Shown: piece after piece, positions 16,685 to 25,239 of the stretch
Numbering within the stretch: the first letter of the stretch is position 1
Layout of the letters: each line of letters opens with the position of its first letter
Source: Paraburkholderia sp. BL25I1N1
GTDB lineage: Bacteria > Pseudomonadota > Gammaproteobacteria > Burkholderiales > Burkholderiaceae
Direction: 5' to 3'
Assembly (NCBI RefSeq): GCF_003002025.1
Contig: NZ_PVZB01000032.1
Span: forward strand, 24,263-88,262
DNA length: 64,000 bases
Translations under genes and position numbers: made by a program
Notes under the pieces: model-generated
Database searches by the model: none
What the model was told of the DNA's origin: nothing
What the model saw: the letters and a program-made list of their open reading frames with translations, nothing else

Positions 16685-17587
16685 ATGGTGGACCCTCTTG
16701 CCGAGATCGTCACGCTGCTGCAGCCGCTCGCCACGTTCTCGAAGGTGGTCAGCGGCGCGGGTCGCTGGCGCGTTCGCCGCTCAGAAGCCGGGCAGCCGTT
16801 CTACTGCGTGATCCTCGCCGGTTCGTGCCGCCTCGCGGCGAATGGGCACGAGCCGATTATTCTTCAGGCAGATGACTTCGTTCTGATCCCTGAGGTATGC
16901 GGCTTCACGATGTCGAGTCTCGAGCCACCCGAACAGGAGGACGCCGACACTTCGCCCGTCGCGCTGCTCGACGGCGGATTCAGGCTCGGCGTCGAGAGCG
17001 GCCCGGCTGACGTGCAACTGCTTGTCGGCCACTGCGTGTTCGGTTCGCCGGACGCGGCCTTGCTGGTCTCACTTCTTCCTGATCTCGTGCATGTTCGCGG
17101 CGAGCCCAGGCTGGCCACCCTGGTGAAACTCGTGAGAGACGAATCTCGTGAGCAGCGTCCCGCGCGGGAGGTCGTGCTCGCGCGGCTGCTCGAGGTTCTT
17201 TTCATCGAAGCGCTCCGGTCGACGGGAACGGCAGCGTCGCCCGGCCTTGTGCGCGGACTCGCCGACGGACGTCTTGCGCTGGCCATACGTCAGATGCACG
17301 AAAGTCCCGGCAAGTCCTGGACGGTTGCGCAACTGGCGGCAGCCGCCGCGCTGTCCCGCTCGGCATTTTTCGAACGCTTCAGCCGCGCAGTCGGCGTCGC
17401 GCCGATGGAATACCTGTTGTCCTGGCGCATGGCCTTGGCGAAGAACCTGTTGCGGCGGAATGACAGCGGCGTCGCGAAAGTAGCGGAGCGCGTCGGCTAC
17501 AGTTCGGCGAGTGCGTTCAGCGTCGCGTTCACTCGCCATGTCGGACTGCCGCCGACCCAGTACGCGCACGAGCAGAGCGATACGTAA
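16685..17587 (+). CDS. AraC family transcriptional regulator with cupin sensor domain
   Basis: The first 190 or so residues form a cupin-type sensor (DPLAEIVTLLQPLATFSKVVSGAGRWRVRR ... YCVILAGSCRLAANG ... DDFVLIP), the AraC subgroup in which the N-terminal domain is cupin_6. The last 100 residues hold two helix-turn-helix motifs: WTVAQLAAAAALSRSAFFERFSRAVGVAPMEYLLSWRM and GVAKVAERVGYSSASAFSVAFTRHVGLPPTQY. A GAAGGAG site lies before the start. It probably regulates the divergent dehydrogenase gene in response to a small organic effector (inference from layout). Confidence 0.9.
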   Translation: MVDPLAEIVTLLQPLATFSKVVSGAGRWRVRRSEAGQPFYCVILAGSCRLAANGHEPIILQADDFVLIPEVCGFTMSSLEPPEQEDADTSPVALLDGGFRLGVESGPADVQLLVGHCVFGSPDAALLVSLLPDLVHVRGEPRLATLVKLVRDESREQRPAREVVLARLLEVLFIEALRSTGTAASPGLVRGLADGRLALAIRQMHESPGKSWTVAQLAAAAALSRSAFFERFSRAVGVAPMEYLLSWRMALAKNLLRRNDSGVAKVAERVGYSSASAFSVAFTRHVGLPPTQYAHEQSDT

Positions 17588-17782
17588 CGCCTGTGATGTG
17601 CGCCGGAATGCGGCGAGTTGCCTGCACAATTTCAGGTAGTATTTGTTCGCGGTGAACTGCAACGTCGATTAGAACAAGTCATGCATTCGGCGCGAGACGC
17701 TCTTGCCAATCAGAGTTGTGCCAGTCGGCTTTGAGTGTCTCCCGCATTGCTGCATAGCGAGGCCGCTCCAGGAGGATCTGCC

Positions 17783-18220
17783 ATGAATACGAAGCAGGGT
17801 AAAAAAGTGCATCTCGATGCTGCCGCATCGCATCACGAGCAGGCGGCGCGCTTTCATCGCGAGGCATCGCAATACTACGAGGCGGCCAGGAATTACGATC
17901 ACGCCGCTCATCAGGCCGTACTGGCGCAAGGCCATGCACTGTATGCCATCGAGGAATCCAATCTCGCCGCCAGGCATTCAGGCACTCCGTTGCCGGCAGG
18001 GTCCGTCGATAGCGGCCTGACTGCCGCGCAACATCATGCAGCGGCGTCGGAACTTCATGGGCAGGCGGCGCAACATCTTCGGCGCGCGGCAAAAGTCTTC
18101 GATGAAGACCGCAGCGCAGTCGCCCATGAAACTCAGGTGGGATTTTCTTTGGCGTCACGGGCGCTCGCGCATGGCAACGAAGCCGCCAAACAATATGTCG
18201 CATCGCTGCGGGAAAAATAG
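17783..18220 (+). CDS. Ala/His-rich helical hypothetical protein
   Basis: ATG at 17783 follows AGGAGGATCTGCC. The 145 residues are built of helices with recurring H-x-x-A/Q-A patterns: DAAASHHEQAARFHREASQYYEAARNYDHAAHQA, then a proline/glycine break near residue 72 and a second similar half (AAQHHAAASELHGQAAQHLRRAAKVF). The two halves look like an internal duplication forming a four-helix arrangement. It ends 11 bases before the ECF sigma gene and probably shares its transcript. Function unknown; the histidines could bind metal. Confidence 0.7.
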   Translation: MNTKQGKKVHLDAAASHHEQAARFHREASQYYEAARNYDHAAHQAVLAQGHALYAIEESNLAARHSGTPLPAGSVDSGLTAAQHHAAASELHGQAAQHLRRAAKVFDEDRSAVAHETQVGFSLASRALAHGNEAAKQYVASLREK

Positions 18221-18231
18221 GAAACCGGTGC

Positions 18232-19113
18232 ATGGACGACAACGCACGTGCCTTTAATGGGCTGCGCCCGCGATTGCAGAAGATTGCGTATCGAATGCTG
18301 GGGTCGGTTGCCGAGGCCGAAGATATCGTGCAGGACGTCTGGCTGCGTTGGCATGCAACAGCCCGTGATGCCATCGACAACGCGGAGGCATGGCTGGTCG
18401 CGGTCACGACACGGATGTCCATCGACCGTCTGCGCGCGGCGAAGATTCAACGCGAACACTACACGGGCATCTGGTTGCCCGAACCGCTGATGAGCGATTT
18501 GCCGGCGACGCCGGAGGAGGCCACGGAGCGCGCCGACGACGTCTCCGTGGCTTTTCTGGTGCTGCTCGAGCGGCTGACACCTGAAGCCCGCGCGGCGTTC
18601 CTGCTGCGCGAGATATTCGACGCCGACTATGACGAGGTCGCCCAGGCCATAGGCAAGACGGAGGCGGCGTGCCGCCAGCTGGTAAGCCGTGCAAAAGCGC
18701 AACTACGCGACGAACGTCCGCGCTACGAAGTACCGCGCGAAACGCATCTGCGCTTGCTGCGAACATTCGTGCAGGCGCTGCAGCGCGGCGACTTTCACGC
18801 GATCAACGCATTGCTGGCCGAAGACGCAAAGCTGATCGGCGACGGCGGCGGCAAAGTCCAGAGCTTCCCGAAACCGATGGTTGGCGGCCAGCGCATTGCG
18901 CAGCTGTTCTACGCGTCGTCCCGGCGTTATGGCGACGAACTCAGCGTCAAGCTGGTGGTGCTCAACGGCCAATGGGCGCTGCTGCGCTTTATCGAAGGCA
19001 AACTCGAATCGGCACAGTCGTTCGAAACCGACGGCGAACGCATCGTTCGTATTCATGTGCAGCGCAACCCTGACAAGCTTGCGCGCATCGCGGCAGCACA
19101 CGCCAACGGCTGA
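18232..19113 (+). CDS. ECF sigma factor of the ECF41 (SigJ-like) group with SnoaL-type C-terminal domain
   Basis: Region sigma2 is FNGLRPRLQKIAYRMLGSVAEAEDIVQDVWLRW near residues 8-41, and sigma4 lies near 110-165 (LTPEARAAFLLREIFDADYDEVAQAIGKTEAACRQLVSRAK). The linker carries the WLPEPL motif characteristic of ECF41. The C-terminal 115 residues are a SnoaL-like domain with the conserved DGGGK motif near residue 203, which in this group acts as a built-in regulator instead of an anti-sigma factor. ECF41 genes are known to sit next to carboxymuconolactone decarboxylase-like, oxidoreductase or epimerase genes, and such a gene follows here. Confidence 0.9.
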   Translation: MDDNARAFNGLRPRLQKIAYRMLGSVAEAEDIVQDVWLRWHATARDAIDNAEAWLVAVTTRMSIDRLRAAKIQREHYTGIWLPEPLMSDLPATPEEATERADDVSVAFLVLLERLTPEARAAFLLREIFDADYDEVAQAIGKTEAACRQLVSRAKAQLRDERPRYEVPRETHLRLLRTFVQALQRGDFHAINALLAEDAKLIGDGGGKVQSFPKPMVGGQRIAQLFYASSRRYGDELSVKLVVLNGQWALLRFIEGKLESAQSFETDGERIVRIHVQRNPDKLARIAAAHANG

Positions 19114-19298
19114 ACGCCGGTTTCTCCGCAGCGCGGGCGCGCGTCGCCGACTCGATTGGTGCCGCGCGGACAACACGGTGAGCGCGTCCCCAGGCCTACC
19201 GTGACACGCCGCGCCCACCTACGATGACTTTGTGCGGCTCGTTGCCGCTAACGCCACCTGCAAGGCAGGGTGGCCACTCATTGTCGCCAGGAGAAATC

Positions 19299-19778
19299 AT
19301 GACGCAGCGTATCAACTATGTGCAGCAATCGCCGGAACTGTTCAAGAAGTTTTTCGAACTCAGCAATCTGCTGAAAGACAGCACGATCGAAGAATCGATC
19401 CGTGACCTGGTGTCGATCCGGGCGTCGCAACTCAATGGCTGTGGATTCTGTCTGGACATGCACGTGAAGGAAGCGCGCATGCACGGCGAGCGCGAGTTGC
19501 GCGTCCATCACCTCGCGACGTGGCGCGAGTCGACGCTTTTCGCGCCGCGCGAACGCGCCGCGCTGGCGTGGACGGAAGTGTTGACCCGGCTTCCCGAGCA
19601 CGGCGTGCCCGACGAGCTCTACGAGCGCGTGCGTGGCCAATTTTCCGAAAAGGAACTGTCGGACCTGACGTTCGAAGTGATGGCGATCAACGGATGGAAC
19701 CGCGCGAACGTCGCGTTCAAGACGGTGCCGGGTTCGTCCGACAAGGCATTCGGTCTGGACAAGGCGAACCTCGTCTGA
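19299..19778 (+). CDS. Carboxymuconolactone decarboxylase-fold protein (AhpD-like)
   Basis: The 159-residue product has RDLVSIRASQLNGCGFCLDMHVKEAR: a C-x-x-C pair followed by D-x-H, the AhpD-type redox motif, then RELRVHHLATWRESTLFAPRERAALAWTEVLT, which fits the family. Such proteins act as peroxidases or peroxiredoxin partners, or are uncharacterised. AGGAGAAATC lies before ATG 19299; the longer frame from 19224 has no site. Its place after the ECF41 sigma gene makes it the expected target of that sigma factor (established association; not tested here). Confidence 0.88.
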   Translation: MTQRINYVQQSPELFKKFFELSNLLKDSTIEESIRDLVSIRASQLNGCGFCLDMHVKEARMHGERELRVHHLATWRESTLFAPRERAALAWTEVLTRLPEHGVPDELYERVRGQFSEKELSDLTFEVMAINGWNRANVAFKTVPGSSDKAFGLDKANLV

Positions 19779-19834
19779 GCAGACGGGTTTCGCTTTTGTC
19801 CAGTTCAGGCCCGCGCGGGCGGGCCGCGTTATTC

Positions 19835-20257
19835 ATGGACACACTTATCATGCCTCGTTTGAGAAATACGGCACTGGCCGCGCTCGTCGTCGTGAGCGCG
19901 TCGTTGAGCGTGGCGCGCGCCGAGGCGCCCGCCGCAGTCGTCACGCCGTTGATGACGCAGCCTCTTGACGACTATCCGGGCAAGGAAGCCTTGATGATCG
20001 CCGTCGAGTATCCGCCGGGTGCGGCGGACCCAGTCCATCGGCATCATGCGCACGGTTTTATCTATGTGCTGGAAGGATCGATCGTGATGCAGGTCAAGGG
20101 CGGCAAGGAAGTCACGCTGACGCCCGGGCAGACCTTCTATGAAGGTCCAGGCGATGTTCACACGGTCGGACGCAACGCCAGCCAGACGAAGCCGGCCAGG
20201 TTCCTCGTGCTACTGCTGAAGGATAAGGGCGCACCGGTTCTCGTTCCGGAGAAATAG
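19835..20257 (+). CDS. Secreted cupin-domain protein
   Basis: An N-terminal signal peptide (MPRLRNTALAALVVVSASLSVARA, from the second Met at 19850) predicts export to the periplasm with cleavage after ARA. The mature part is a single cupin: PVHRHHAHGFIYVLEGSIVMQVKGG carries the metal-binding histidines and glutamate, and VTLTPGQTFYEGPGDVHTVGRN the second motif. No enzyme activity can be assigned. The gene starts 56 bases after the AhpD-like gene, so it is probably in the same ECF41-linked transcription unit. Confidence 0.82.
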   Translation: MDTLIMPRLRNTALAALVVVSASLSVARAEAPAAVVTPLMTQPLDDYPGKEALMIAVEYPPGAADPVHRHHAHGFIYVLEGSIVMQVKGGKEVTLTPGQTFYEGPGDVHTVGRNASQTKPARFLVLLLKDKGAPVLVPEK

Positions 20258-20298
20258 CCGCCTGCGCGCCGCATCCGGTTTCAAAAAAGGGCGGACCG

Positions 20299-20325
20299 TG
20301 TCACAAATGGCAGCGCTGATACGTC
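20299..20325 (+). promoter_or_regulatory. Candidate ECF41-type promoter before the LysR gene
   Basis: TGTCACA (20299-20305), a 16-base spacer, then CGTC (20322-20325) equals the -35/-10 pattern I recall being reported for ECF41 sigma factors. An ECF41 gene lies 1.2 kb upstream on the same strand. The site overlaps the GTG at 20298 that would otherwise open the LysR frame, so that start is unlikely if the promoter is used. Confidence 0.5.
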
Positions 20326-20333
20326 TAGTCGCT

Positions 20334-21368
20334 ATGGACTTTACGAACCGCGCTTCCATGTCAGACGACCCTTCACGCCGCCGCATCGCCGGCGCCGCCG
20401 ACCCGTTCGCCAGCAGTTTCGCGACCAGCTACGCCGGCGTCGTTTCTTTTCTCGCCGTTGCCAACGAAGGCAGCTTTGCCCGCGCGGGCGATCGCCTCGG
20501 CATCGGGCGTTCCTCCGTTAGCCGCAACGTGCAGAAACTCGAGGCCCAGCTCGACGCGCGCCTCTTTCTGCGCACCACGCGCAGCACGTCGTTGACGCGC
20601 GAGGGCGAACTGTTCTACGAGAACTGTCAGCCTGGCATCGAGCGCATCGCCCAGGCGCTGGAAGACATGCGGGAACTGCGCAACGGGCCGCCGCGCGGCC
20701 ATCTGCGCATCGTCTCTCCACCGGGTTTCGGCCGCAAGATCGTCGCGCCGTTGCTGCGGGGCTTTCATGCGCGCTATCCCGAGATCGCCCTCGAACTGCT
20801 GCTGAACGATCGACCCGCCGATTTCACGGCCGACCGTGTCGACGTGTCGTTTCACGACGGGCGTCTGGCAGACAGCGGAATCGTGGCGCGCCGGCTGATT
20901 CCGATGCAGATGCTCGTCTGCGCGTCGCCCGCTTATGCGCGAAGATACGGGCTGCCACGGCATGTCGATGAACTGGCGGAGCATCGTTGCATCAACTTCC
21001 TCGCCGCGTCCGGCCGCATCAGTGAATGGGAGTTCAAGGTGGACGGTCTCCCGCAGCGCCACCAGCCCGCTGCGCAGCACACATTCAACGACCCCGATCT
21101 GATCGTGCAGTCGGTGCTGGACGGCTTGGGAATTGCGCAGTTGCCCGCCTATCAGGTGTGCGACCTGCTGGCCGGCGGGCAGTTGCTCAGTTGTCTCGCG
21201 CAGCACGCGCCGGAAGATGGCGGCCATTACCTCTGCTATCTCAGCCGCAAGCAGCTTCCCGCGCGGGTCCGCGTGTTCGTCGACTACATGACCGAGCACA
21301 CGCGCGCGCTCGACCTTCAGTGCCTGACGTCGATGGCGACGCGGTCCTCGTTATCGACGGTCGAGTGA
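20334..21368 (+). CDS. LysR family transcriptional regulator
   Basis: After a variable N-terminus, the helix-turn-helix is VVSFLAVANEGSFARAGDRLGIGRSSVSRNVQKLEAQLDARLFLRTTRSTSLTREGELFY, followed by a type-2 periplasmic-binding-protein effector domain (GHLRIVSPPGFGRKIVAPLLRGFHARYPEIALELLLNDRP). The exact start is uncertain: ATG 20334 and ATG 20358 are both possible, and 20298 overlaps the candidate ECF41 promoter. Its target may be the cupin/AhpD-like genes upstream or genes elsewhere. Confidence 0.87.
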   Translation: MDFTNRASMSDDPSRRRIAGAADPFASSFATSYAGVVSFLAVANEGSFARAGDRLGIGRSSVSRNVQKLEAQLDARLFLRTTRSTSLTREGELFYENCQPGIERIAQALEDMRELRNGPPRGHLRIVSPPGFGRKIVAPLLRGFHARYPEIALELLLNDRPADFTADRVDVSFHDGRLADSGIVARRLIPMQMLVCASPAYARRYGLPRHVDELAEHRCINFLAASGRISEWEFKVDGLPQRHQPAAQHTFNDPDLIVQSVLDGLGIAQLPAYQVCDLLAGGQLLSCLAQHAPEDGGHYLCYLSRKQLPARVRVFVDYMTEHTRALDLQCLTSMATRSSLSTVE

Positions 21369-21570
21369 CGGCGTCTGAGCGACCTTGCGTTGATTGAGGC
21401 TTTTCATGCAACACGGTGCGTTCCGCTGCGGCTCTACTGCATGACGCGGTGCGTCGCTGCCATGTTTTCTGTACGCATGGCACGTGCGGGGTGTCGTAGC
21501 GTTGCGTGAGTTTTGTTGTGAACGGACTGTCTAACAGCAGGGAAGAGGGCTTCGCTGCGTCATTTGTTAT

Positions 21571-23046
21571 TCATTGCTGCTCTTTCGTTGCGGTCGGCGT
21601 GGCGGAGTCGGCCAGCTCGCGTGCCCGGATGAGCGCGCTGCTGATCTCGGCCAATATTTTGTCGCGGTCCGCGTCGGTCTGCTGCCGTAACGCGAACGAC
21701 GGATGATAGGTGGCGATGCCCCAGCCGCCGTCCACGTTGAATGGCGCGTCGAGATAATCTTTCAGGCTGACCTTCCCGCGCAGCAAGGCAGTCAGCGCCG
21801 TAGCGCCAAGCGCGACAATCACCGCCGGGCGCACCGCGTGCAACTCGCTCTCGAGCCAGTAAGAACACGCTTCGATCTCACGCTGTCCCGGTGTTTTGTG
21901 CAGCCTGCGCTTGCCGCGCGGTTCCCACTTGAAATGCTTCACCGCGTTGGTCAGATAGACCTGCTCGCGCGACAAGCCGGCGCGCGTGATCGCAGTCTCC
22001 AGCAATTGCCCCGCCGGCCCGACGAACGGCTGGCCACTCAGATCTTCCTGGTCGCCAGGCTGCTCGCCGATCAGCATGATGCGCGCGTCGCCTGGCCCCG
22101 AACTTCCGACAGCTTGCGTCGCATTGCGCCACAGGTCGCAACGCCGGCAGGTATCGAGCGACGAGGGCTGGACGCGAATCGGTTGCGCCATGTCCGCTTC
22201 GATCGGGATCATTTTGCCGCCCAGCGCGCCGACGCCGCTCGCCTGCGCCACACGGCGCGCGCCGCTTTTCGCTTCGCTGATCATGGCGGGGATCAGATGA
22301 CCTTCCGGCAAGCCTTTCCAGAAGCGTACCGGCATGTGCTGTTCGAGCGCCGCCTCGTTCAGCCGCGCCGGATTGAACGTGCTGCGGTAGTAGGCGAGCC
22401 ATAGCGCCTCGGCTTCGTCGGCGGTATCGCAACGATGGTCACGGGGCAGGGCGCGGCGCTGCTTCAGATGCAGTTGCTGACCGTCCCAGAAAGCCGCGCC
22501 GCGCGGCGTGGTGATCATCCAGGTCGCGCGCCCCATGCGTTGCGCAAAATGTTCCGCGGCCCACGCCAACACATCATGCTCGGGTTCGTACCACGCGATG
22601 TATTCGGGCGTCTGCACCGCCGACATTAACGCTGACGCCTGCTTGCGAAACCGCACGTAGGCAATCATGTCGTGCTTGGCACGCCGCACGCTTTTGGCCA
22701 TGCGATAAAGGCGTGCGCCATCCGCGTCCGCCGGCGAGGCCGCCGCGCGGTCGCCGCGATGCCAGCGCCACAGGACCTTGTACAGAAACGCCCAACGCTG
22801 TGATTCGCGGCACAGGGCGGCGTCTTGCAAGAGCGCCGCCAGCTCCTTCGAAACATGCACGGCGGTGGATCGAGCCTCTGCGTCCTCTGACGTCGTGCCA
22901 TAGTCGAACAGCGCCTGCTCCTGCGGTAACTCAGGTTCCTGCTTGATGCGCCATTCGATCGTCTCCGGCGCGAGGCCTTCAGCTAAAGCGCCGAGCGATG
23001 CGGCGCGCCAGGCGGCGAAATGGTCTTCGATAACGATGGAACGCAT
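21571..23046 (-). CDS. udgX: UdgX family uracil-DNA binding protein fused to a DUF4130 domain
   Basis: The 491-residue protein has two parts. Residues about 90-250 are the DUF4130 domain (FLYKVLWRWHRGDRAA ... WYEPEHDVLAWAAEHFAQRM ... WLAYYRSTFNPARLN). Residues about 295-480 are a family-4-like uracil-DNA glycosylase with an iron-sulfur ligand pair (C300-x-x-C303), GEQPGDQEDL at 327-336 and HPS at 448-450. The loop KRRLHKTP at 379-386 holds the histidine (H383) that in mycobacterial UdgX forms a covalent bond with the uracil site. It starts 9 bases after the radical SAM gene ends, so the two form one operon, preceded by a LexA box. Confidence 0.92.
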   Translation of the reverse strand: MRSIVIEDHFAAWRAASLGALAEGLAPETIEWRIKQEPELPQEQALFDYGTTSEDAEARSTAVHVSKELAALLQDAALCRESQRWAFLYKVLWRWHRGDRAAASPADADGARLYRMAKSVRRAKHDMIAYVRFRKQASALMSAVQTPEYIAWYEPEHDVLAWAAEHFAQRMGRATWMITTPRGAAFWDGQQLHLKQRRALPRDHRCDTADEAEALWLAYYRSTFNPARLNEAALEQHMPVRFWKGLPEGHLIPAMISEAKSGARRVAQASGVGALGGKMIPIEADMAQPIRVQPSSLDTCRRCDLWRNATQAVGSSGPGDARIMLIGEQPGDQEDLSGQPFVGPAGQLLETAITRAGLSREQVYLTNAVKHFKWEPRGKRRLHKTPGQREIEACSYWLESELHAVRPAVIVALGATALTALLRGKVSLKDYLDAPFNVDGGWGIATYHPSFALRQQTDADRDKILAEISSALIRARELADSATPTATKEQQ

Positions 23047-23055
23047 TGCGACGCT

Positions 23056-24264
23056 TCACAACAACGCCAGTTGCACCGGCGGCGCCAACACCCGGCGCAA
23101 GCGGGCCGACGACGTGTCATGCAGCGCCGCGCGATAGTCTTGCGTCACGACGAACGGCTTGATCTTTTCCAGCGGACAACGCAGCCGCACGAGGTCCTCG
23201 TAGCGCACCCGGCGCGAACGCCGTAACTCCACCAACCGTTTTGCGTTGCGCATGCCGATGCCCGGCACGCGTGCGATCATGCGCAGCGGCGCGCGGTTCA
23301 GGTCGACCGGAAACTGATCACGATGCGCTAACGCCCACGCGAGCTTCGGATCGATGTCGAGCGACAGGTTGCCGGGCTGTTCGAACAGTTCGTCCGCACT
23401 GAAGCCGTAGCCGCGCATCAGGAAATCCGCCTGATACAGCCGGTGTTCGCGTAACAACGGCGGTGCCTGAGCCGGCAATGCGGAAGGACTGTCGGGAATC
23501 GGGCTGAAGGCGGAGTAGTAGACGCGCTTGAGCTTGTATGACCCGTAGAGCGTCGCGGCGGTCTGCAAGATCGTGCTGTCGTTCGTCTGATCCGCGCCGA
23601 CGATCATCTGCGTGCTTTGGCCCGCGGGCGTGAACTTTGGTGCTCCGGCGTCGCTATGCGCTTCTTCCTGCGCAAGGCGGATCGAGCCCATGGCGAGCTT
23701 GATGGTGCGCACGTTCTTTTCCGGCGCGAGCAGCGCGAGGCTGCTGTCCGTAGGCAGTTCGATGTTCACGCTCAAACGGTCGGCATAACGCCCGGCTTGA
23801 GCAATCAACTGCGGATCGGCGTCGGGAATGGTCTTCAGATGAAGATAGCCGCGAAACTGATGATCCTCACGCAACGACTGGGCGACGCGCACGAGTTGTT
23901 CCATCGTGTAGTTCGACGACTGAATGATTCCGGAACTCAGAAACAATCCGTCGATGTAATTGCGCCGATAAAAATCCAGCGTCAGGTCGACAACTTCCTC
24001 GGGGGTGAAGCGCGCGCGTGGCACGTTGCTCGAGCGCCGGTTGACGCAGTACTGACAGTCATACAAACAGAAATTGGTGAGCAGGATTTTCAGCAGCGAG
24101 ACGCAGCGCCCGTCTGGCGTGAAACTGTGGCAGATGCCCGCGCCGGTGCTGGCGCCGAGGCCTGCAATGCCGCGCGAGCCGCGTTTGGGCGCGCCGCTGC
24201 TTGCGCATGACGCGTCGTACTTCGCGGCGTCGGCCAATACTTCCAGCTTTTTGAGCAGTTCCAC
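23056..24264 (-). CDS. Putative DNA modification/repair radical SAM protein
   Basis: The cluster-binding motif is C66-x3-C70-x2-C73 (LLTNFCLYDCQYCVNRRS). The remainder matches a family defined by its pairing with UdgX and DUF4130: GICHSFTPDGRCVSLLKILLTN, LFLSSGIIQSSNYTMEQLV, and a C-terminal helix-hairpin-helix (RMIARVPGIGMRNAKRLVELRR near 325-348) suited to DNA binding. It would use a [4Fe-4S] cluster and S-adenosylmethionine; the chemistry is unknown. The start is GTG at 24264, after GGTGGCAAC, only 9 bases from the LexA box. Confidence 0.88.
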   Translation of the reverse strand: MELLKKLEVLADAAKYDASCASSGAPKRGSRGIAGLGASTGAGICHSFTPDGRCVSLLKILLTNFCLYDCQYCVNRRSSNVPRARFTPEEVVDLTLDFYRRNYIDGLFLSSGIIQSSNYTMEQLVRVAQSLREDHQFRGYLHLKTIPDADPQLIAQAGRYADRLSVNIELPTDSSLALLAPEKNVRTIKLAMGSIRLAQEEAHSDAGAPKFTPAGQSTQMIVGADQTNDSTILQTAATLYGSYKLKRVYYSAFSPIPDSPSALPAQAPPLLREHRLYQADFLMRGYGFSADELFEQPGNLSLDIDPKLAWALAHRDQFPVDLNRAPLRMIARVPGIGMRNAKRLVELRRSRRVRYEDLVRLRCPLEKIKPFVVTQDYRAALHDTSSARLRRVLAPPVQLALL

Positions 24265-24275
24265 GTTGCCACCAA

Positions 24276-24295
24276 TACTGTATGGATGTACAGTA
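24276..24295 (-). promoter_or_regulatory. LexA (SOS) box upstream of the radical SAM-udgX operon
   Basis: TACTGTATGGATGTACAGTA contains CTGT-N8-ACAG with matching flanks, and the palindrome extends to AATACTG...CAGTATT (24274-24297). It agrees with the enterobacterial and betaproteobacterial LexA consensus. The position, just upstream of the GTG start, would block transcription or its start. Confidence 0.85.
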
Positions 24296-24589
24296 TTGTA
24301 CGTGGGGACGCGGTGACTGCAAGCGGTTTTTTATGGGAAACGGGCGTTGGCTTCGGCGCGTATCCGGCGAACAAGCGGGGCGAAAGGGCTGCAAGGGCAA
24401 TGGATGTGTGCGGAATGTGCTGCCTTTGCCTGCAACGGGGAGCTATCTCAAGAGTAACGACCGGATTTGATAAACGCGGTCGCGGAACCTTGCACAGTCG
24501 AGCGGTCTGAATAGAGCAGCTATCGCGGGTGAGCCCGCACAATGAACGGAGATTCATCGACATGCCGGCTTTATCCGGTCAGGAACGTC

Positions 24590-25195
24590 ATGCCTGAACA
24601 ACTTTGGCTGCCTGGGCTCGAGGCGCCGCCAACGCCGACAGACGGCCTGTTCTTCGCCGTCTTTCCCGATACCGCCACCGCGGCCGGCATCTCGAAGCTC
24701 GCGCAACAGCTTTGCGGGGAGACGCGCGCGCGGAGCAAGCCGCTTGCGGCGGGTCGTCTGCATGTCACCTTGCATCACCTGGGAAATTTCGCCGGTGGTT
24801 TGCCCCAGAAGCGAGTCGATGCGGCGATGCAGGCGGCTGCGTCGATCAGAATGGAGCCGTTTAGCGTCGAATTCGACACGGCGGTCAGCTTTGCCTTGAA
24901 GCCAAGACCCGGCCCGCTGGTGTTGGGCGGAGGCGAAGGCGTCGCCGGCTTGCACGTACTGCACGACGCCTTGGGTCGCGCGTTGCAGAGCGCCGGTTTG
25001 GGTGAGCACGCGGTCTCGTCCGCGGCGCAGTACACACCGCACGTCACGCTGGCGTATGGGATGCCATGGGCCGCGGCACGCCCCGTCGAGCCGGTCTGCT
25101 GGAACGTGCGCGAGTTTGCGTTGATGCACAGTTTGCTCGGGCGTACGCGGCATGTCGCGTTGGCGCGCTGGACTTTGACTGGCGCCGAATCTTAG
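24590..25195 (+). CDS. thpR: RNA 2',3'-cyclic phosphodiesterase (2'-5' RNA ligase family)
   Basis: Both H-x-T-x motifs of the 2H phosphoesterase superfamily are present: RLHVTLHHLG (H58, T60) and YTPHVTLAYG (H151, T153). The N-terminal GLFFAVFPDTATAAGISKLAQQL and the final SLLGRTRHVALARWTL fit ThpR. The enzyme opens 2',3'-cyclic phosphate ends of RNA and can ligate tRNA halves in vitro. The start at 24590 follows CAGGAACGTC; the ATG at 24542 would add 16 residues absent from most family members. Confidence 0.85.
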   Translation: MPEQLWLPGLEAPPTPTDGLFFAVFPDTATAAGISKLAQQLCGETRARSKPLAAGRLHVTLHHLGNFAGGLPQKRVDAAMQAAASIRMEPFSVEFDTAVSFALKPRPGPLVLGGGEGVAGLHVLHDALGRALQSAGLGEHAVSSAAQYTPHVTLAYGMPWAAARPVEPVCWNVREFALMHSLLGRTRHVALARWTLTGAES

Positions 25196-25239
25196 CGCGC
25201 GTCGCCCTGGGTGACGGCGGTGTATCGAAGGACGCCCTG

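Noticed and set aside
24286..24510. Plus-strand frame starting within the LexA box, with CGMCCLC
   Set aside because: No ribosome binding site, and the cysteine cluster is short; probably chance.
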